Source: Deltaproteobacteria bacterium
Lineage (GTDB): Bacteria; Desulfobacterota; Syntrophia; Syntrophales; Smithellaceae
Direction: 5' to 3'
NCBI GenBank assembly: GCA_026388535.1
Contig: JAPLJP010000164.1
Coordinates: 1 to 35,017, forward strand
DNA length: 35,017 bases
The position numbers and the translations under genes are program-made. The notes beneath the pieces are model-generated. The model had not been told where the DNA came from. It worked only from the letters and a program-made list of their open reading frames with translations, and searched no databases. Below are positions 25,611 to 34,222 of this stretch, piece by piece (positions within the stretch are counted from its first letter, which is position 1; each line of letters starts with the position of its first letter).

Positions 25611-25731
25611 AAGCAGTAGTAAATAAATTCTTATTTGAAAGAAATTAGAGGCAGGAGGGGTAATGAAAAATCGCGCAGTATTAAGAGTCTAATAGTTCCT
25701 AACAATTAAACAAAAACAAACACATCCCACC

Positions 25732-25760
25732 TTGACACAAGACATATTTATGCTTATTCT
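25732..25760 (+). promoter_or_regulatory. Sigma70 promoter of the diadenylate cyclase gene
   Basis: TTGACA (25732-25737), a 17-base spacer and TATTCT (25755-25760), 37 bases before the ATG. Good agreement with the vegetative consensus, so the gene is probably expressed on its own. Confidence 0.7.
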
Positions 25761-25797
25761 AAAGAAAATCCGATAAAAGGTAAGCAAAGGTGAACAA

Positions 25798-26670
25798 ATG
25801 AGATCTATAAACAAAACCATGATTGAACATGCCATTAAAATTGCGCATGAAATTAAAGCAGACGCTTTGCTTGTCAGTGTGGATGTAATCAACGATATGA
25901 GCCTGCTGATGGATGAACTAAAAAAAGATATCAGCTTCATTATCGTTTCTCGCGAGAATGAATCAATATCGGACGAAGTGAAGAAAAACGCCCGAATATT
26001 ATACATTCCCAATGTAAATCTAACCCGCGTGGGAAAAATTAAAATTGCCATTGCAAAAGGGATAGTTTTAGGCTTTTTTAAAAGAGGCGATAAAGTTGTC
26101 TGTTTAAGCGGTGTGCCCAGATTTGGTTACACAGACAGCATTTTTGTAATTGATGTGGGCAAAGAATTTGAGATTTTAACATCTGATTTTATCAATGATG
26201 TAATTGAAAATGTCCGGCCGGAAGTTTTTAACGCCGCATTAAATATAGCCTGCGAACTGGCCGCTCAGGGAAGAGAAAACAAAAAAGTGGGAACGATCTT
26301 TGTTCTGGGAGACGATGAGAAAGTTATGCAGCTTTCCCAGCAAATGATTATCAACCCGTTTATGGGATATTCGGAAGAACAGCTTAACATTTTGAATCCC
26401 GAACTGGAAGAAACCATCAAGGAATTATCGGCGATTGACGGCGCCTTTATTATCAAAGAAAATGGTGTACTTGTGACTGCCGGAAGACATCTTAACGCCG
26501 CGCTGGACAGCCGTGATTTTCCCGCAGGCCTTGGCAGCAGACACATCGCCGCTGCCGGTATTACCAGCGTAACAAAAGCAGTGGCTATAGTCATTTCCGA
26601 ATCTTCGGGAAACGTAACTGTTTTTAAGAACGGTAAGCTGTTTGTGACTATTGAAAAACCGGTAGAATAG
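25798..26670 (+). CDS. Diadenylate cyclase, DacZ-like (DisA_N domain with pyruvate-kinase-C-like N-terminus)
   Basis: 290 aa; AAGGTG lies ahead of the ATG. The C-terminal ~110 residues match the DisA_N/DAC catalytic domain that joins two ATP into cyclic di-AMP: IDGAFIIKENGVLVTAGRHL with the DGA motif at D214, and LGSRHIAAAGIT with R248-H249 (the RHR motif reads RHI here). The N-terminal half resembles the C-terminal domain of pyruvate kinase (GxxLGFFKRGDKVVCLSGVPRFGYTDSIFVIDV). That pairing is like archaeal DacZ/CdaZ and unlike the membrane CdaA or DNA-scanning DisA. No membrane segment is seen, so it should be cytosolic. It has its own promoter, and a repeat begins at the base after its stop. 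The catalytic assignment is strong; the physiological role (osmotic, potassium or envelope control) is inference. Confidence 0.85.
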   Translation: MRSINKTMIEHAIKIAHEIKADALLVSVDVINDMSLLMDELKKDISFIIVSRENESISDEVKKNARILYIPNVNLTRVGKIKIAIAKGIVLGFFKRGDKVVCLSGVPRFGYTDSIFVIDVGKEFEILTSDFINDVIENVRPEVFNAALNIACELAAQGRENKKVGTIFVLGDDEKVMQLSQQMIINPFMGYSEEQLNILNPELEETIKELSAIDGAFIIKENGVLVTAGRHLNAALDSRDFPAGLGSRHIAAAGITSVTKAVAIVISESSGNVTVFKNGKLFVTIEKPVE

Positions 26671-26851
26671 TGACACTCGTTAAGAGTGAATCCCGACATG
26701 CCGGGATGAAGCTCGAAACGTAAGTGGAACTATCCTAGGAACGAAGTGACGTAGGGTAGTGAGTCCCAAGTTTTAGAAGCGTAGCGTATGGGGATAGTGA
26801 CATCAGCCAAATTATCCAATCCCAATGAGTCGGGATTGGAAATTATCCCGC
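26671..26851. repeat. Composite of dispersed hairpin repeats between dacZ-like gene and clpB
   Basis: Starts directly after the TAG stop with TGACACTCG and contains successive hairpins: CACTC...GAGTG, ATCCCG...CGGGAT and CCAATCCC...GGGATTGG. Shared blocks are GTAAGTGGAACTATCC, ATTATCC and AATTATCCCGC. No promoter or ORF was identified, though clpB must be transcribed through or from this stretch. Confidence 0.75.
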
Positions 26852-26876
26852 AAAGCAGGGGTAGAGGAAATGCAAT

Positions 26877-29489
26877 ATGCGTTTTGACAAATTTACTTTA
26901 AAAGTCCAGGAAGCGATCCAGGAGGCGCAGACACTGGCCGGTTCATACGGTCATCAAGAGATTGAGCCGGAACATCTGCTTGTTTCTTTTTTGCGGCAGG
27001 AAGAAGGCATTGTTGGAGCTGTTTTGGAAAAGCTGGGTGCCAAGCCAAATCAGATTGAGAAGGCGCTTATAAGTTTTCTGGAAAGACAGCCTCGCATCGA
27101 GGGTTCAGCCACAGGTCAAATATATCTTTCTGCCCGTTTGAATAAAATTTTCGATAAAGCCCTTACCGAAGCAGCCCGTCTCAAAGACGAATATGTAAGC
27201 GCGGAACATGTCTTGATTGCGGTGACTGAGGAAAAAACCGGTGAAGCCGCGAAAATTTTGCGGCAAGCGGGGGTAACCAAAGACAATATCTTTAAGGTGT
27301 TGGTGGAAATCAGGGGCAATCAAAGAGTTACCGACCCTAACCCGGAGGGGAAATATCAAGCTCTGCAGCGTTACGCCAGAGACTTCAATGAACTGGCCCG
27401 TAAGGGTTCTTTTGATCCGGTAATCGGCCGCGATGAAGAAATACGGCGCATCATGCAGGTGCTTTCTCGCCGTACAAAAAATAATCCGGTCTTAATCGGA
27501 GAACCGGGTGTCGGGAAAACAGCGATTGTTGAAGGATTAGCGCAACGCATTGTCAATGGCGATGTGCCGGAAAACCTGAAAAATAAACGCGTCATTGGTC
27601 TGGACATTGGTTCTCTGGTGGCCGGCGCGAAATATCGCGGCGAATTTGAGGAACGTCTGAAAGCGGTTTTGAAGGAAGTGATCAGCGCTCAAGGTGAGAT
27701 AATTCTCTTTATCGATGAAATACATACAGTTGTCGGAGCGGGTGCGGCGGAAGGTTCGATGGACGCTTCTAACATGCTCAAACCTGCTCTGGCCAGGGGG
27801 GAGTTGCGTTGTGTGGGCGCGACAACGCTTAACGAATATCGAAAATACATAGAAAAAGATGCGGCTCTGGAGCGTCGTTTTCAACCGGTTTTGGTCAAGG
27901 AGCCGACGGTGGAGGATACAATCGCCATCCTACGCGGACTGAAAGAACGTTATGAAGTTCATCACAGGGTGCGGATAAAAGATTCGGCCATAGTAGCCGC
28001 CGCTACGCTTTCGCACCGTTACATAACCGATCGCTTTCTGCCGGATAAGGCTGTGGACCTGATTGACGAGGCGGCATCCCGTTTAAAAATAGAGTTGGAC
28101 AGTATGCCTTCGGAAATTGACGCTATTGATCGTAAAATCATACAACTGGAAATAGAACGTCAGTCTTTGAAAAAGGAAACTGATAAAACCGCCAAGGAAC
28201 GGCGCGACAAGATTGAAAAGGAACTCGCCGATCTTAAATCCAGCATGGCTCAGATGAAAATACACTGGTCAAGTGAAAAGGATATAATCAATAAAATCCA
28301 AAATACTAAAGGCAAGATAGAGGCTTTAAAAACAGAAGAGGCCAATGCCCAGCGCGAAGGCAATCTTGCGAAGGTCGCGGAGATTCGCTACGGAAAGCTT
28401 GTAGCTTTGGACAAAAATTTACAGGAGGATCAGACAAAACTTCTGGAGATTCAAAAAAACAAACAAATGCTCAAAGAAGAGGTGGATGCGGAAGACGTGG
28501 CCGAAGTTGTCTCCAATTGGACGGGCATACCGCTATCAAGGATGATGGAAAGCGACGTGCAGAAACTCATTCATATGGAAGAACGGCTCAAAATGCGTGT
28601 CATCGGTCAGGATGAAGGCATTGGGGCGGTCTCCGCGGCGTTGCGCCGAGCGCGGTCCGGATTGCAGGATCCTAACCGTCCCATCGGATCGTTCATTTTT
28701 CTGGGACCCACAGGTGTTGGCAAAACCGAACTCGCACGCGCTTTGGCGGAATTCATGTTTGATAATGAACAGGCGATGATTCGCGTTGACATGTCGGAAT
28801 ATATGGAAAAACACGCGGTGGCTCGTCTGATCGGCGCTCCACCCGGTTATGTAGGCTATGACGAAGGAGGATATCTGACTGAAGCGGTGCGGCGTAAGCC
28901 CTACAGCGTATTACTTTTCGATGAAATTGAAAAAGCTCATCCCGATGTTTTTAATATTTTATTGCAGATACTCGATGACGGAAGGTTGACTGACGGGCAT
29001 GGCCGAACCGTTGATTTCAAAAACACAATAGTGATTATGACTTCCAACGTTGGCAGTCAATGGATACAGGATCCGACTTTAGATGATAAAGAAAAACAAA
29101 GCCGGACACTGGAGGCATTGCGTGCGACGTTTAAACCGGAATTCTTAAACCGCATAGACGATACGATTATGTTTTCCGCACTGAAACTGGAGGATATCTA
29201 TAAGATTGTTGATATTCAGATGAGTCTGATTGACAAGCGGCTCAAAGAGCGAAAACTGAGCATCGAATTGACAGAAAAGGCGAAAAACTATATAGCCGAA
29301 CAGGGCTACAGCCCTGTTTACGGTGCCCGTCCGCTTAAACGTTCATTGCAGAAACTTATTCTGGATCCGCTGGCGATGGAAATTCTGACCGGCAAATTTG
29401 CCGAGGGAGATCGAATCATCGCGGGTTTATCCAAGAAAGGTGAAATAACTTTAATGAGGCTCGCTAAAGACGAACGCAGTGAAGTCTGA
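26877..29489 (+). CDS. clpB: ATP-dependent disaggregase ClpB (Hsp100)
   Basis: 870 aa, normal for ClpB. It works with DnaK to pull polypeptides out of aggregates by threading them through a hexamer. Two Clp-N repeats occupy ~1-150 ([21 protein letters not shown]). AAA+ module 1 has Walker A GEPGVGKT (208-215) and Walker B LFIDEIHT. The coiled-coil middle domain typical of ClpB, and absent in ClpA, lies at ~410-530. AAA+ module 2 has GPTGVGKT (610-617) and [14 protein letters not shown], with the pore segment [18 protein letters not shown] lies a short way ahead of the ATG; another ATG at 26870 is out of frame and stops at once. The last codons and the TGA stop lie in a dispersed repeat (29471 on). 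Confidence 0.97.
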   Translation: MRFDKFTLKVQEAIQEAQTLAGSYGHQEIEPEHLLVSFLRQEEGIVGAVLEKLGAKPNQIEKALISFLERQPRIEGSATGQIYLSARLNKIFDKALTEAARLKDEYVSAEHVLIAVTEEKTGEAAKILRQAGVTKDNIFKVLVEIRGNQRVTDPNPEGKYQALQRYARDFNELARKGSFDPVIGRDEEIRRIMQVLSRRTKNNPVLIGEPGVGKTAIVEGLAQRIVNGDVPENLKNKRVIGLDIGSLVAGAKYRGEFEERLKAVLKEVISAQGEIILFIDEIHTVVGAGAAEGSMDASNMLKPALARGELRCVGATTLNEYRKYIEKDAALERRFQPVLVKEPTVEDTIAILRGLKERYEVHHRVRIKDSAIVAAATLSHRYITDRFLPDKAVDLIDEAASRLKIELDSMPSEIDAIDRKIIQLEIERQSLKKETDKTAKERRDKIEKELADLKSSMAQMKIHWSSEKDIINKIQNTKGKIEALKTEEANAQREGNLAKVAEIRYGKLVALDKNLQEDQTKLLEIQKNKQMLKEEVDAEDVAEVVSNWTGIPLSRMMESDVQKLIHMEERLKMRVIGQDEGIGAVSAALRRARSGLQDPNRPIGSFIFLGPTGVGKTELARALAEFMFDNEQAMIRVDMSEYMEKHAVARLIGAPPGYVGYDEGGYLTEAVRRKPYSVLLFDEIEKAHPDVFNILLQILDDGRLTDGHGRTVDFKNTIVIMTSNVGSQWIQDPTLDDKEKQSRTLEALRATFKPEFLNRIDDTIMFSALKLEDIYKIVDIQMSLIDKRLKERKLSIELTEKAKNYIAEQGYSPVYGARPLKRSLQKLILDPLAMEILTGKFAEGDRIIAGLSKKGEITLMRLAKDERSEV

Positions 29490-29532
29490 AGCGCAAGCCG
29501 AATTATCCCCGGAGCGTAGCGGAGTGGGATAA
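29471..29532 (+). repeat. Dispersed repeat overlapping the clpB stop codon
   Basis: GAACGCAGTGAAGTCTGAAG followed by CGCAAGCCGAATTATCC. It aligns with the repeats at 23470-23510 and the reverse complements near 7512/7635. It then forms the hairpin TTATCCC...GGGATAA (29503-29532). The clpB TGA is at 29487-29489, inside the repeat. Confidence 0.75.
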
Positions 29533-29567
29533 GCGATTCACTGACAAAATAATTTGGAGGAAAGATA

Positions 29568-30416
29568 ATGGGTAACACGATAAAAACCGCTCTTTTACTG
29601 GGAGCGTTGACCGGATTATTGATGTTTATCGGCGGCCTTGCTGGTGGAAGGGGAGGCGTTTATATCGCTTTCATTTTCGCTGTAATTTTAAATTTCGGCA
29701 GTTACTGGTTTTCCGATAAAATTGTTCTGCGAATGTATAAGGCGCAGGAAGTTTCAGAAAGCTCGGCGCCTGATCTTTACAGTCTTGTTCGTAACCTGGC
29801 GTTAAAAGCCAATTTGCCTATGCCGCGGGTTTTTATTATTCCCGAAGAAACAGCCAATGCTTTTGCGACCGGTCGTAACGAGAAACATGCGGTTGTCGCC
29901 GTGACGGAAGGAATAATGCGGATTTTGAATAAAGAAGAACTCGAAGGTGTAATCTCCCATGAGCTCACACATATTAAGAACAGAGATATGCTTATCAGCT
30001 CTATTGCCGCAACTCTTGCCGGCGCCATTGTATGGCTGGCTCATATGGCTCAATTCGCGGCTATTTTCGGCGGCGGCCGCAGTGATGATGATGATCACGG
30101 CGGAATAATCGGTTTGATAGCGATGGCCATTTTTGCTCCTCTGGCCGCAGCCGTTATTCAAATGGCCATCTCCCGTTCCCGCGAATATCTGGCTGATGCC
30201 GGTGGCGCTAATATCACCAAAAACCCTTACGGATTGGCTTCCGCTTTGGAAAAACTTTCCAGAGCTTCGCAGATTATTCCGATGAATGCCAATCCCTCCA
30301 CGGCGCATTTGTTTATTGTTAATCCTCTGACTGGAAAATCACTCATGAACCTCTTCAGCACTCATCCGCCGCTGGAGGAAAGAATCGCCCGCTTAAGAAG
30401 CATGAAACCATATTAA
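29568..30416 (+). CDS. htpX: HtpX-type membrane zinc metalloprotease (M48)
   Basis: 282 aa; GGAGG seven bases upstream of the ATG. HtpX degrades misfolded or damaged inner-membrane proteins together with FtsH. Two hydrophobic segments at the N-terminus ([39 protein letters not shown]) are followed by the catalytic HELTH zinc motif at 131-135 in [14 protein letters not shown]. Two more membrane segments come next ([17 protein letters not shown] and [21 protein letters not shown]). The third ligand Glu is probably in [14 protein letters not shown] His/Asp-rich loop (SDDDDHGG) lies between the helices. It follows clpB by 78 bp, a protein-quality-control neighbourhood. Confidence 0.94.
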   Translation: MGNTIKTALLLGALTGLLMFIGGLAGGRGGVYIAFIFAVILNFGSYWFSDKIVLRMYKAQEVSESSAPDLYSLVRNLALKANLPMPRVFIIPEETANAFATGRNEKHAVVAVTEGIMRILNKEELEGVISHELTHIKNRDMLISSIAATLAGAIVWLAHMAQFAAIFGGGRSDDDDHGGIIGLIAMAIFAPLAAAVIQMAISRSREYLADAGGANITKNPYGLASALEKLSRASQIIPMNANPSTAHLFIVNPLTGKSLMNLFSTHPPLEERIARLRSMKPY

Positions 30417-30451
30417 AAAAATTATTCCGCAATGCGGCAAGGAGAAAAAAT

Positions 30452-30868
30452 ATGGAAGAAAATAAGAAGGAATCGGGGTTTGTAGTGAAGGATAAACGTC
30501 TTTTTGATGAGTCAGGCAAAGAACGTTCAGAAGAAAAAGCGCAGTCTCAATCTGTCAAAAAAAATCCTGAAGTTCAGGAGAATTCACAAACTGCGCAAAC
30601 TGAAACCAAACAGGATTTCGATTATCCGCCGATAACCTTTACTAATTTTGTTCTGTCTTTAAGCACTTCGGCCCTTTTTCATTTTGGAGATTTTCCCGAT
30701 TCTGAAGGTGGAGAAATACAAAAAAACCTGCCGGCGGCGAAACAAACCATTGATATTCTCGATATGCTCAATGAAAAGACCAAAGGAAATCGCGACGAAA
30801 ACGAAAACAAGTTGATCCAGAGCGTTCTCTACGAATTGAAGATGCGCTACGTCAAAGAAAAGGTTTAA
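30452..30868 (+). CDS. DUF1844 family protein
   Basis: 138 aa. The N-terminal half is charged and probably disordered (repeated Glu, Lys, Gln). The conserved core is in the second half: PPITFTNFVLSLSTSALFHFGDFPD, then NLPAAKQTIDILDMLNEKTKGN and ENENKLIQSVLYELKMRYV. This is the DUF1844 pattern, common in Desulfobacterota; function is unknown. AAGGAG lies ahead of the ATG. The stop is one base before ispE, so the two are coupled, but that does not by itself tell its job. A membrane role is not indicated. Confidence 0.85.
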   Translation: MEENKKESGFVVKDKRLFDESGKERSEEKAQSQSVKKNPEVQENSQTAQTETKQDFDYPPITFTNFVLSLSTSALFHFGDFPDSEGGEIQKNLPAAKQTIDILDMLNEKTKGNRDENENKLIQSVLYELKMRYVKEKV

Positions 30869-30869
30869 A

Positions 30870-31709
30870 ATGCACTGGATTGCTCCGGCGAAAATAAATC
30901 TTTTCCTGCGCGTCTTGCGGAAACGTGCCGATGGATACCACGACATTGTTTCCCTCATGCAGAAAATTACACTCTATGATGAATTGATTTTTTCTCCCCG
31001 TCCGAAAGGTATTATTCTAAACTGCCCCGGGAGCAATTTGTCGGCAAATGAAGATAATCTGGTAATTCGCGCCGCAAAATGCATTTTTGATTATTGCAAT
31101 TATCCTTCCGGCATGGAAATTACTCTTTATAAAAAAATACCTATGACCGCCGGTCTGGGAGGCGGAAGTTCCGATGCCGCTACAACTTTGAAAGCCTTGA
31201 ATAAAATATGTTCTTTAAAGTTGAAAAAGGAAGAACTGCTCAGACTGGGAGCAAAAATAGGGGCGGATGTCCCCTTTTTTATTTTTGGAAACACGGCCTT
31301 AGCATCTGGAATAGGCGATAAACTCAAACACTTACCAAACCTTCCACAATTGAACCTTCTTCTCATTAAACCCCCTTTCGATCTTTCTACAAAAATGGTT
31401 TATAAAAACCTCAATTTAAGATTGACAAGGGGGAAAAATAATTATAGCATTCCGCGGTTTTTTGCACTGAGCGATATAGTTCAGGGGTTGTATAATGACT
31501 TGGAGTCAGTTTCGTTGGAAATTTACCCTGAATTGGCTGATTTTAAAAAAATGTTGCTCAGTCATGGTGCGCTTGGCGCATTGATGTCGGGTAGTGGCCC
31601 AACAGTCTTTGGAATATTTAGGAACGGAAAAGAGGCAAAAAAAGCCCTGGAATCTATCAAGAAAGAAGTTTCAGACCAATGCACGGTCTTTCTTGCCAAG
31701 TCTTTGTAA
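30870..31709 (+). CDS. ispE: 4-diphosphocytidyl-2-C-methyl-D-erythritol kinase
   Basis: 279 aa, family-typical. It phosphorylates CDP-methylerythritol with ATP in the non-mevalonate (MEP) isoprenoid route. The GHMP-kinase N-terminus APAKINLFLRVLRKRADGYHDI is present, including the catalytic Lys and Asp region. The ATP-binding glycine loop is PMTAGLGGGSSDAATTL (G95 onward). The third motif, SGALxALMSGSGPTVFGIF, lies near the C-terminus. The ATG follows the DUF1844 stop by one base. A tRNA-Gln gene lies just downstream, then prs, a frequent ispE-prs neighbourhood. Confidence 0.97.
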   Translation: MHWIAPAKINLFLRVLRKRADGYHDIVSLMQKITLYDELIFSPRPKGIILNCPGSNLSANEDNLVIRAAKCIFDYCNYPSGMEITLYKKIPMTAGLGGGSSDAATTLKALNKICSLKLKKEELLRLGAKIGADVPFFIFGNTALASGIGDKLKHLPNLPQLNLLLIKPPFDLSTKMVYKNLNLRLTRGKNNYSIPRFFALSDIVQGLYNDLESVSLEIYPELADFKKMLLSHGALGALMSGSGPTVFGIFRNGKEAKKALESIKKEVSDQCTVFLAKSL

Positions 31710-31765
31710 TTATTGCATCTTCCTAATAAGATTGTGAGTTATACCCTTCATTGAAGTATTTGTAT

Positions 31766-31840
31766 TGGGGCGTCGTCAAGCGGTAAGACACAGGATTTTG
31801 GTTCCTGCATTCGGAGGTTCGAATCCTCCCGCCCCAGCCA
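31766..31840 (+). tRNA. tRNA-Gln (anticodon TTG)
   Basis: Acceptor arms TGGGGCG and CGCCCCA pair fully, the anticodon stem CAGGA/TCCTG frames the loop TTTTGGT (anticodon TTG, reading CAA), and the T-arm GGAGGTTCGAATCCTCC is perfect. Discriminator G and an encoded CCA follow. It lies between ispE and prs and is 75 bases including CCA. Confidence 0.97.
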
Positions 31841-31865
31841 ATAAATATATTGAAAAGGGCCTAAG

Positions 31866-32807
31866 ATGTTAGAAAAGATCAGGATATTTTCCGGTAATGC
31901 CAACATCGCACTGGCAACAAAAATTTGCAAACATTTGGGAGTGCCTTTAGGCAAAGCTAATGTGACGACTTTTAGCGATGGAGAGACCCGTGTAGAAATT
32001 GATGAAAACGTCCGGGGTATGGATGTTTTCATTATCCAGTCCACTTGCCCGCCTGTTAATGTGACACTAATGGAATTACTCATAATGATTGATGCCATGA
32101 AAAGGGCTTCCGCTGACCGTATCACTGCGGTTGTTCCTTATTACGGATACGCCAGGCAGGACAGAAAAGTTGCTCCCCGCGCTCCTATTTCAGCAAAACT
32201 AGTGGCCGATCTGATTACCACCGCCGGAGCCAACCGTGTACTTTCCATGGATCTACATGCCGGTCAGATTCAGGGATTTTTCAATATTCCGGTGGACAAT
32301 CTTTTTGCCAAACCAGTTCTAATGGATTATATGAAGAAAAATTTTTTAGATAATACAGTGGTTGTTTCGCCGGATACCGGCGGCGTGGAACGGGCCAGAT
32401 CTTTCGGAAAAAAGCTGGGAGCGAGCCTCGCTATTATTGACAAGAGAAGGGAAGGGCCTAACGAAGCCGAAGTGATGAATATCATCGGTAATGTAAAAGG
32501 TAAAAGAGTCATTATTCTGGATGATATGATTGACACGGCGGGAACAGTTGTGCAGGCCGCAAGCGCCATGAAGGAAGCAGGCGCTTTGGAAATTTCCGTT
32601 TGTTGTACGCATCCTGTTTTATCCGGGCCAGCGCTGGAACGTATCGAAGGTTCCAAGATCAAGGAAGTCCTTGTAACTGACACGATACCGCTTGGTGAGA
32701 GGGCGAAAAAATGTAAAAAAATAAAAGTTTTATCGGTATCCGGAATTTTAGGTGAGGCCGTGCGCCGGATTTATTACAACGATTCCGTAAGCTCATTATT
32801 TATATAG
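31866..32807 (+). CDS. prs: Ribose-phosphate pyrophosphokinase (PRPP synthetase)
   Basis: 313 aa, the usual length. It makes PRPP from ribose 5-phosphate and ATP for nucleotides, His and Trp. It begins with a type-I PRPP synthetase fold ([21 protein letters not shown]) and has [26 protein letters not shown]129 starts the metal/ATP segment [11 protein letters not shown], and [13 protein letters not shown] near D219 is the PRPP-binding loop. [16 protein letters not shown] is the flexible-loop region. The ribosome binding site is weak (AAAGGGCC). It lies 25 bases after the tRNA-Gln gene and may share its transcript. It is followed by rplY, the common prs-rplY-pth order. Confidence 0.97.
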   Translation: MLEKIRIFSGNANIALATKICKHLGVPLGKANVTTFSDGETRVEIDENVRGMDVFIIQSTCPPVNVTLMELLIMIDAMKRASADRITAVVPYYGYARQDRKVAPRAPISAKLVADLITTAGANRVLSMDLHAGQIQGFFNIPVDNLFAKPVLMDYMKKNFLDNTVVVSPDTGGVERARSFGKKLGASLAIIDKRREGPNEAEVMNIIGNVKGKRVIILDDMIDTAGTVVQAASAMKEAGALEISVCCTHPVLSGPALERIEGSKIKEVLVTDTIPLGERAKKCKKIKVLSVSGILGEAVRRIYYNDSVSSLFI

Positions 32808-32829
32808 GAATTTATATTAGGAGGAACAA

Positions 32830-33534
32830 ATGGAGGTAACAGATTTAGCGGCTCAAGTCCGTAAAGAACAAAAGAAAGGACCATCTCGCCGTCTGCGGCA
32901 AAGTGGATTTATCCCGGCGATTTTTTACGGCCGCGCTGCCGAAAATATTTTATTGGCGGTAAGGAATGATGAATTGGTCAAACTGCATAAAGATAAAAAG
33001 GACCATGCCTTTATTAAATTGATTATTGATGACGGTGGCAGTAAAAAGACAGAGAAACTATCATTAATTAAAGAGTTGCAGGTACAGCCCCTGACGGGGA
33101 AATTTTACCATGCCGATTTTTATGAAGTGGATATAAAGCGCAAGATCACCATGGATGTATCCCTGCGTTTTATAGGTAAAGCCATTGGCGTGGAAAACGG
33201 CGGCGAATTGCAGCATATAAGGCGGGAAGTAAAAGTTTCTTGTTTGCCTTTAAACCTTCCGGATCATATTGACGTGGACGTAACTAATCTCGAAATAGGT
33301 GATTCCATAAAAATCAGGGATTTGACGGTTGCCGAGGGAGTAACAATGTTGGATAGGCCCGATTCTTCGGTCGCGTCGGTTGCCGTCATCAAGGTTGCCA
33401 AAGTTGAGGAACCGGTGAAAGAAGAAGGTGCCGCTGAAGAAGGCGCTGCGGTAGCTGAAGGCGAAGCTCCGGCAGCGGGTGCGGCAGCTCCGGCAGAAAA
33501 GGGGAAGGCGGCTCCGGCAGAAAAGGGGAAGTAA
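32830..33534 (+). CDS. rplY: 50S ribosomal protein bL25, CTC-type long form
   Basis: 234 aa; AGGAGG precedes the ATG. It binds 5S rRNA. It is the long form with the L25 domain (~1-95; RKEQKKGPSRRLRQSGFIPAIFYG, then VQPLTGKFYHADFYEVD) and the TL5/CTC C-terminal domain (~96-185; GVENGGELQHIRREVKVSCLPLNLPDHIDVDVTNLEIGDSI). After ~190 comes an Ala/Glu/Pro tail that ends in two exact copies of APAEKGK, coded by a 24-bp tandem repeat (33484-33531). The tail is probably disordered. Position between prs and pth is standard. Confidence 0.95.
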   Translation: MEVTDLAAQVRKEQKKGPSRRLRQSGFIPAIFYGRAAENILLAVRNDELVKLHKDKKDHAFIKLIIDDGGSKKTEKLSLIKELQVQPLTGKFYHADFYEVDIKRKITMDVSLRFIGKAIGVENGGELQHIRREVKVSCLPLNLPDHIDVDVTNLEIGDSIKIRDLTVAEGVTMLDRPDSSVASVAVIKVAKVEEPVKEEGAAEEGAAVAEGEAPAAGAAAPAEKGKAAPAEKGK

Positions 33535-33629
33535 CTTTATAGAAGAATGTAATAATTGGGTGACAGCAAGTGCTTCCCTCGAGTTTAACAAAAATATTTT
33601 TCTGGCGCGGTAAAGAGAGGGAGCAGGCC

Positions 33630-34205
33630 ATGTATCTGATTTTGGGTTTGGGAAATCCCGGCAGCCGTTATCAGTATACAAGACACAACATCGGATTTAT
33701 GGTGTTGGAAAAAATTGCCACTCAATGGGAAGTGGATTTAAAGCAAAAAAGTTTCGAAGCTCTTTGGAATAGAGGTAAAATTTCCGGTATAAATGTGTTG
33801 CTGGCAATACCTCAAACATATATGAATTTAAGCGGCAATGCGGCAAGAAAGTTACTTGCCTACTTTAAAATGGATATAAGTAATTTAATAGTAATTCATG
33901 ATGATCTTGATTTACCTTTTGGAAAGCTTCGCCTTAAGACAGGCGGAGGAGACGCTGGTCATAAAGGATTGAAATCTATTACTACATGCCTCGGTTCTGG
34001 CGATTTTATGCGAGTCAGAATGGGTATTGGTAAACCTTCTGACAGGTCTCGCGTTGAAGATTATGTTTTAAAACAGTTTGGTTCGGAAGAATCTGCTATG
34101 CTCCAGCAAATCATTCAATTTGCAGCCGAAGCCACAACTGATATTGTTATGTCAGGTATGCAACAAGCTATGGCTAAATACCATACAAAAAATATAAGTA
34201 ATTAA
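33630..34205 (+). CDS. pth: Peptidyl-tRNA hydrolase
   Basis: 191 aa from the ATG at 33630, which has GGGAGC a few bases upstream. The ORF track begins 60 bases earlier at a GTG, but the family starts MYLILGLGNPG. It recycles peptidyl-tRNA dropped from ribosomes. The catalytic His is H19 in RYQYTRHNIGF, the Asn in TYMNLSGNA aids substrate binding, and the HDDLDLPFGKLRLKTGGGDAGHKGLKSI segment is typical. It probably belongs to the prs-rplY-pth transcript. The gap to the next gene is only 17 bases. Confidence 0.97.
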   Translation: MYLILGLGNPGSRYQYTRHNIGFMVLEKIATQWEVDLKQKSFEALWNRGKISGINVLLAIPQTYMNLSGNAARKLLAYFKMDISNLIVIHDDLDLPFGKLRLKTGGGDAGHKGLKSITTCLGSGDFMRVRMGIGKPSDRSRVEDYVLKQFGSEESAMLQQIIQFAAEATTDIVMSGMQQAMAKYHTKNISN

Positions 34206-34222
34206 AAAAGGAGGATGGATTA

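Larger units (their letters stand above)
25301..25731. other. Intergenic region with mobile-element debris before the diadenylate cyclase
   Basis: No credible gene; the tiny frame MEKQGTAPY at 25303 is read through the repeat motif. It holds the third AGGGGACAGCGCCCTATT motif (25313-25330), the 213-bp TIR element (25398-25610) and an AT-rich stretch leading to the dacZ-like promoter. Confidence 0.6.

Noticed and set aside
26761-26810. CCCCATAC-like sigma32 -10 element near clpB
   Set aside because: It is on the minus strand, pointing away from clpB, and lacks a matching -35; it is also part of a repeat.
33570-33629. Longer pth start used by the ORF track
   Set aside because: The added residues are not in the family; MYLILGLGNPG at 33630 is the standard start.
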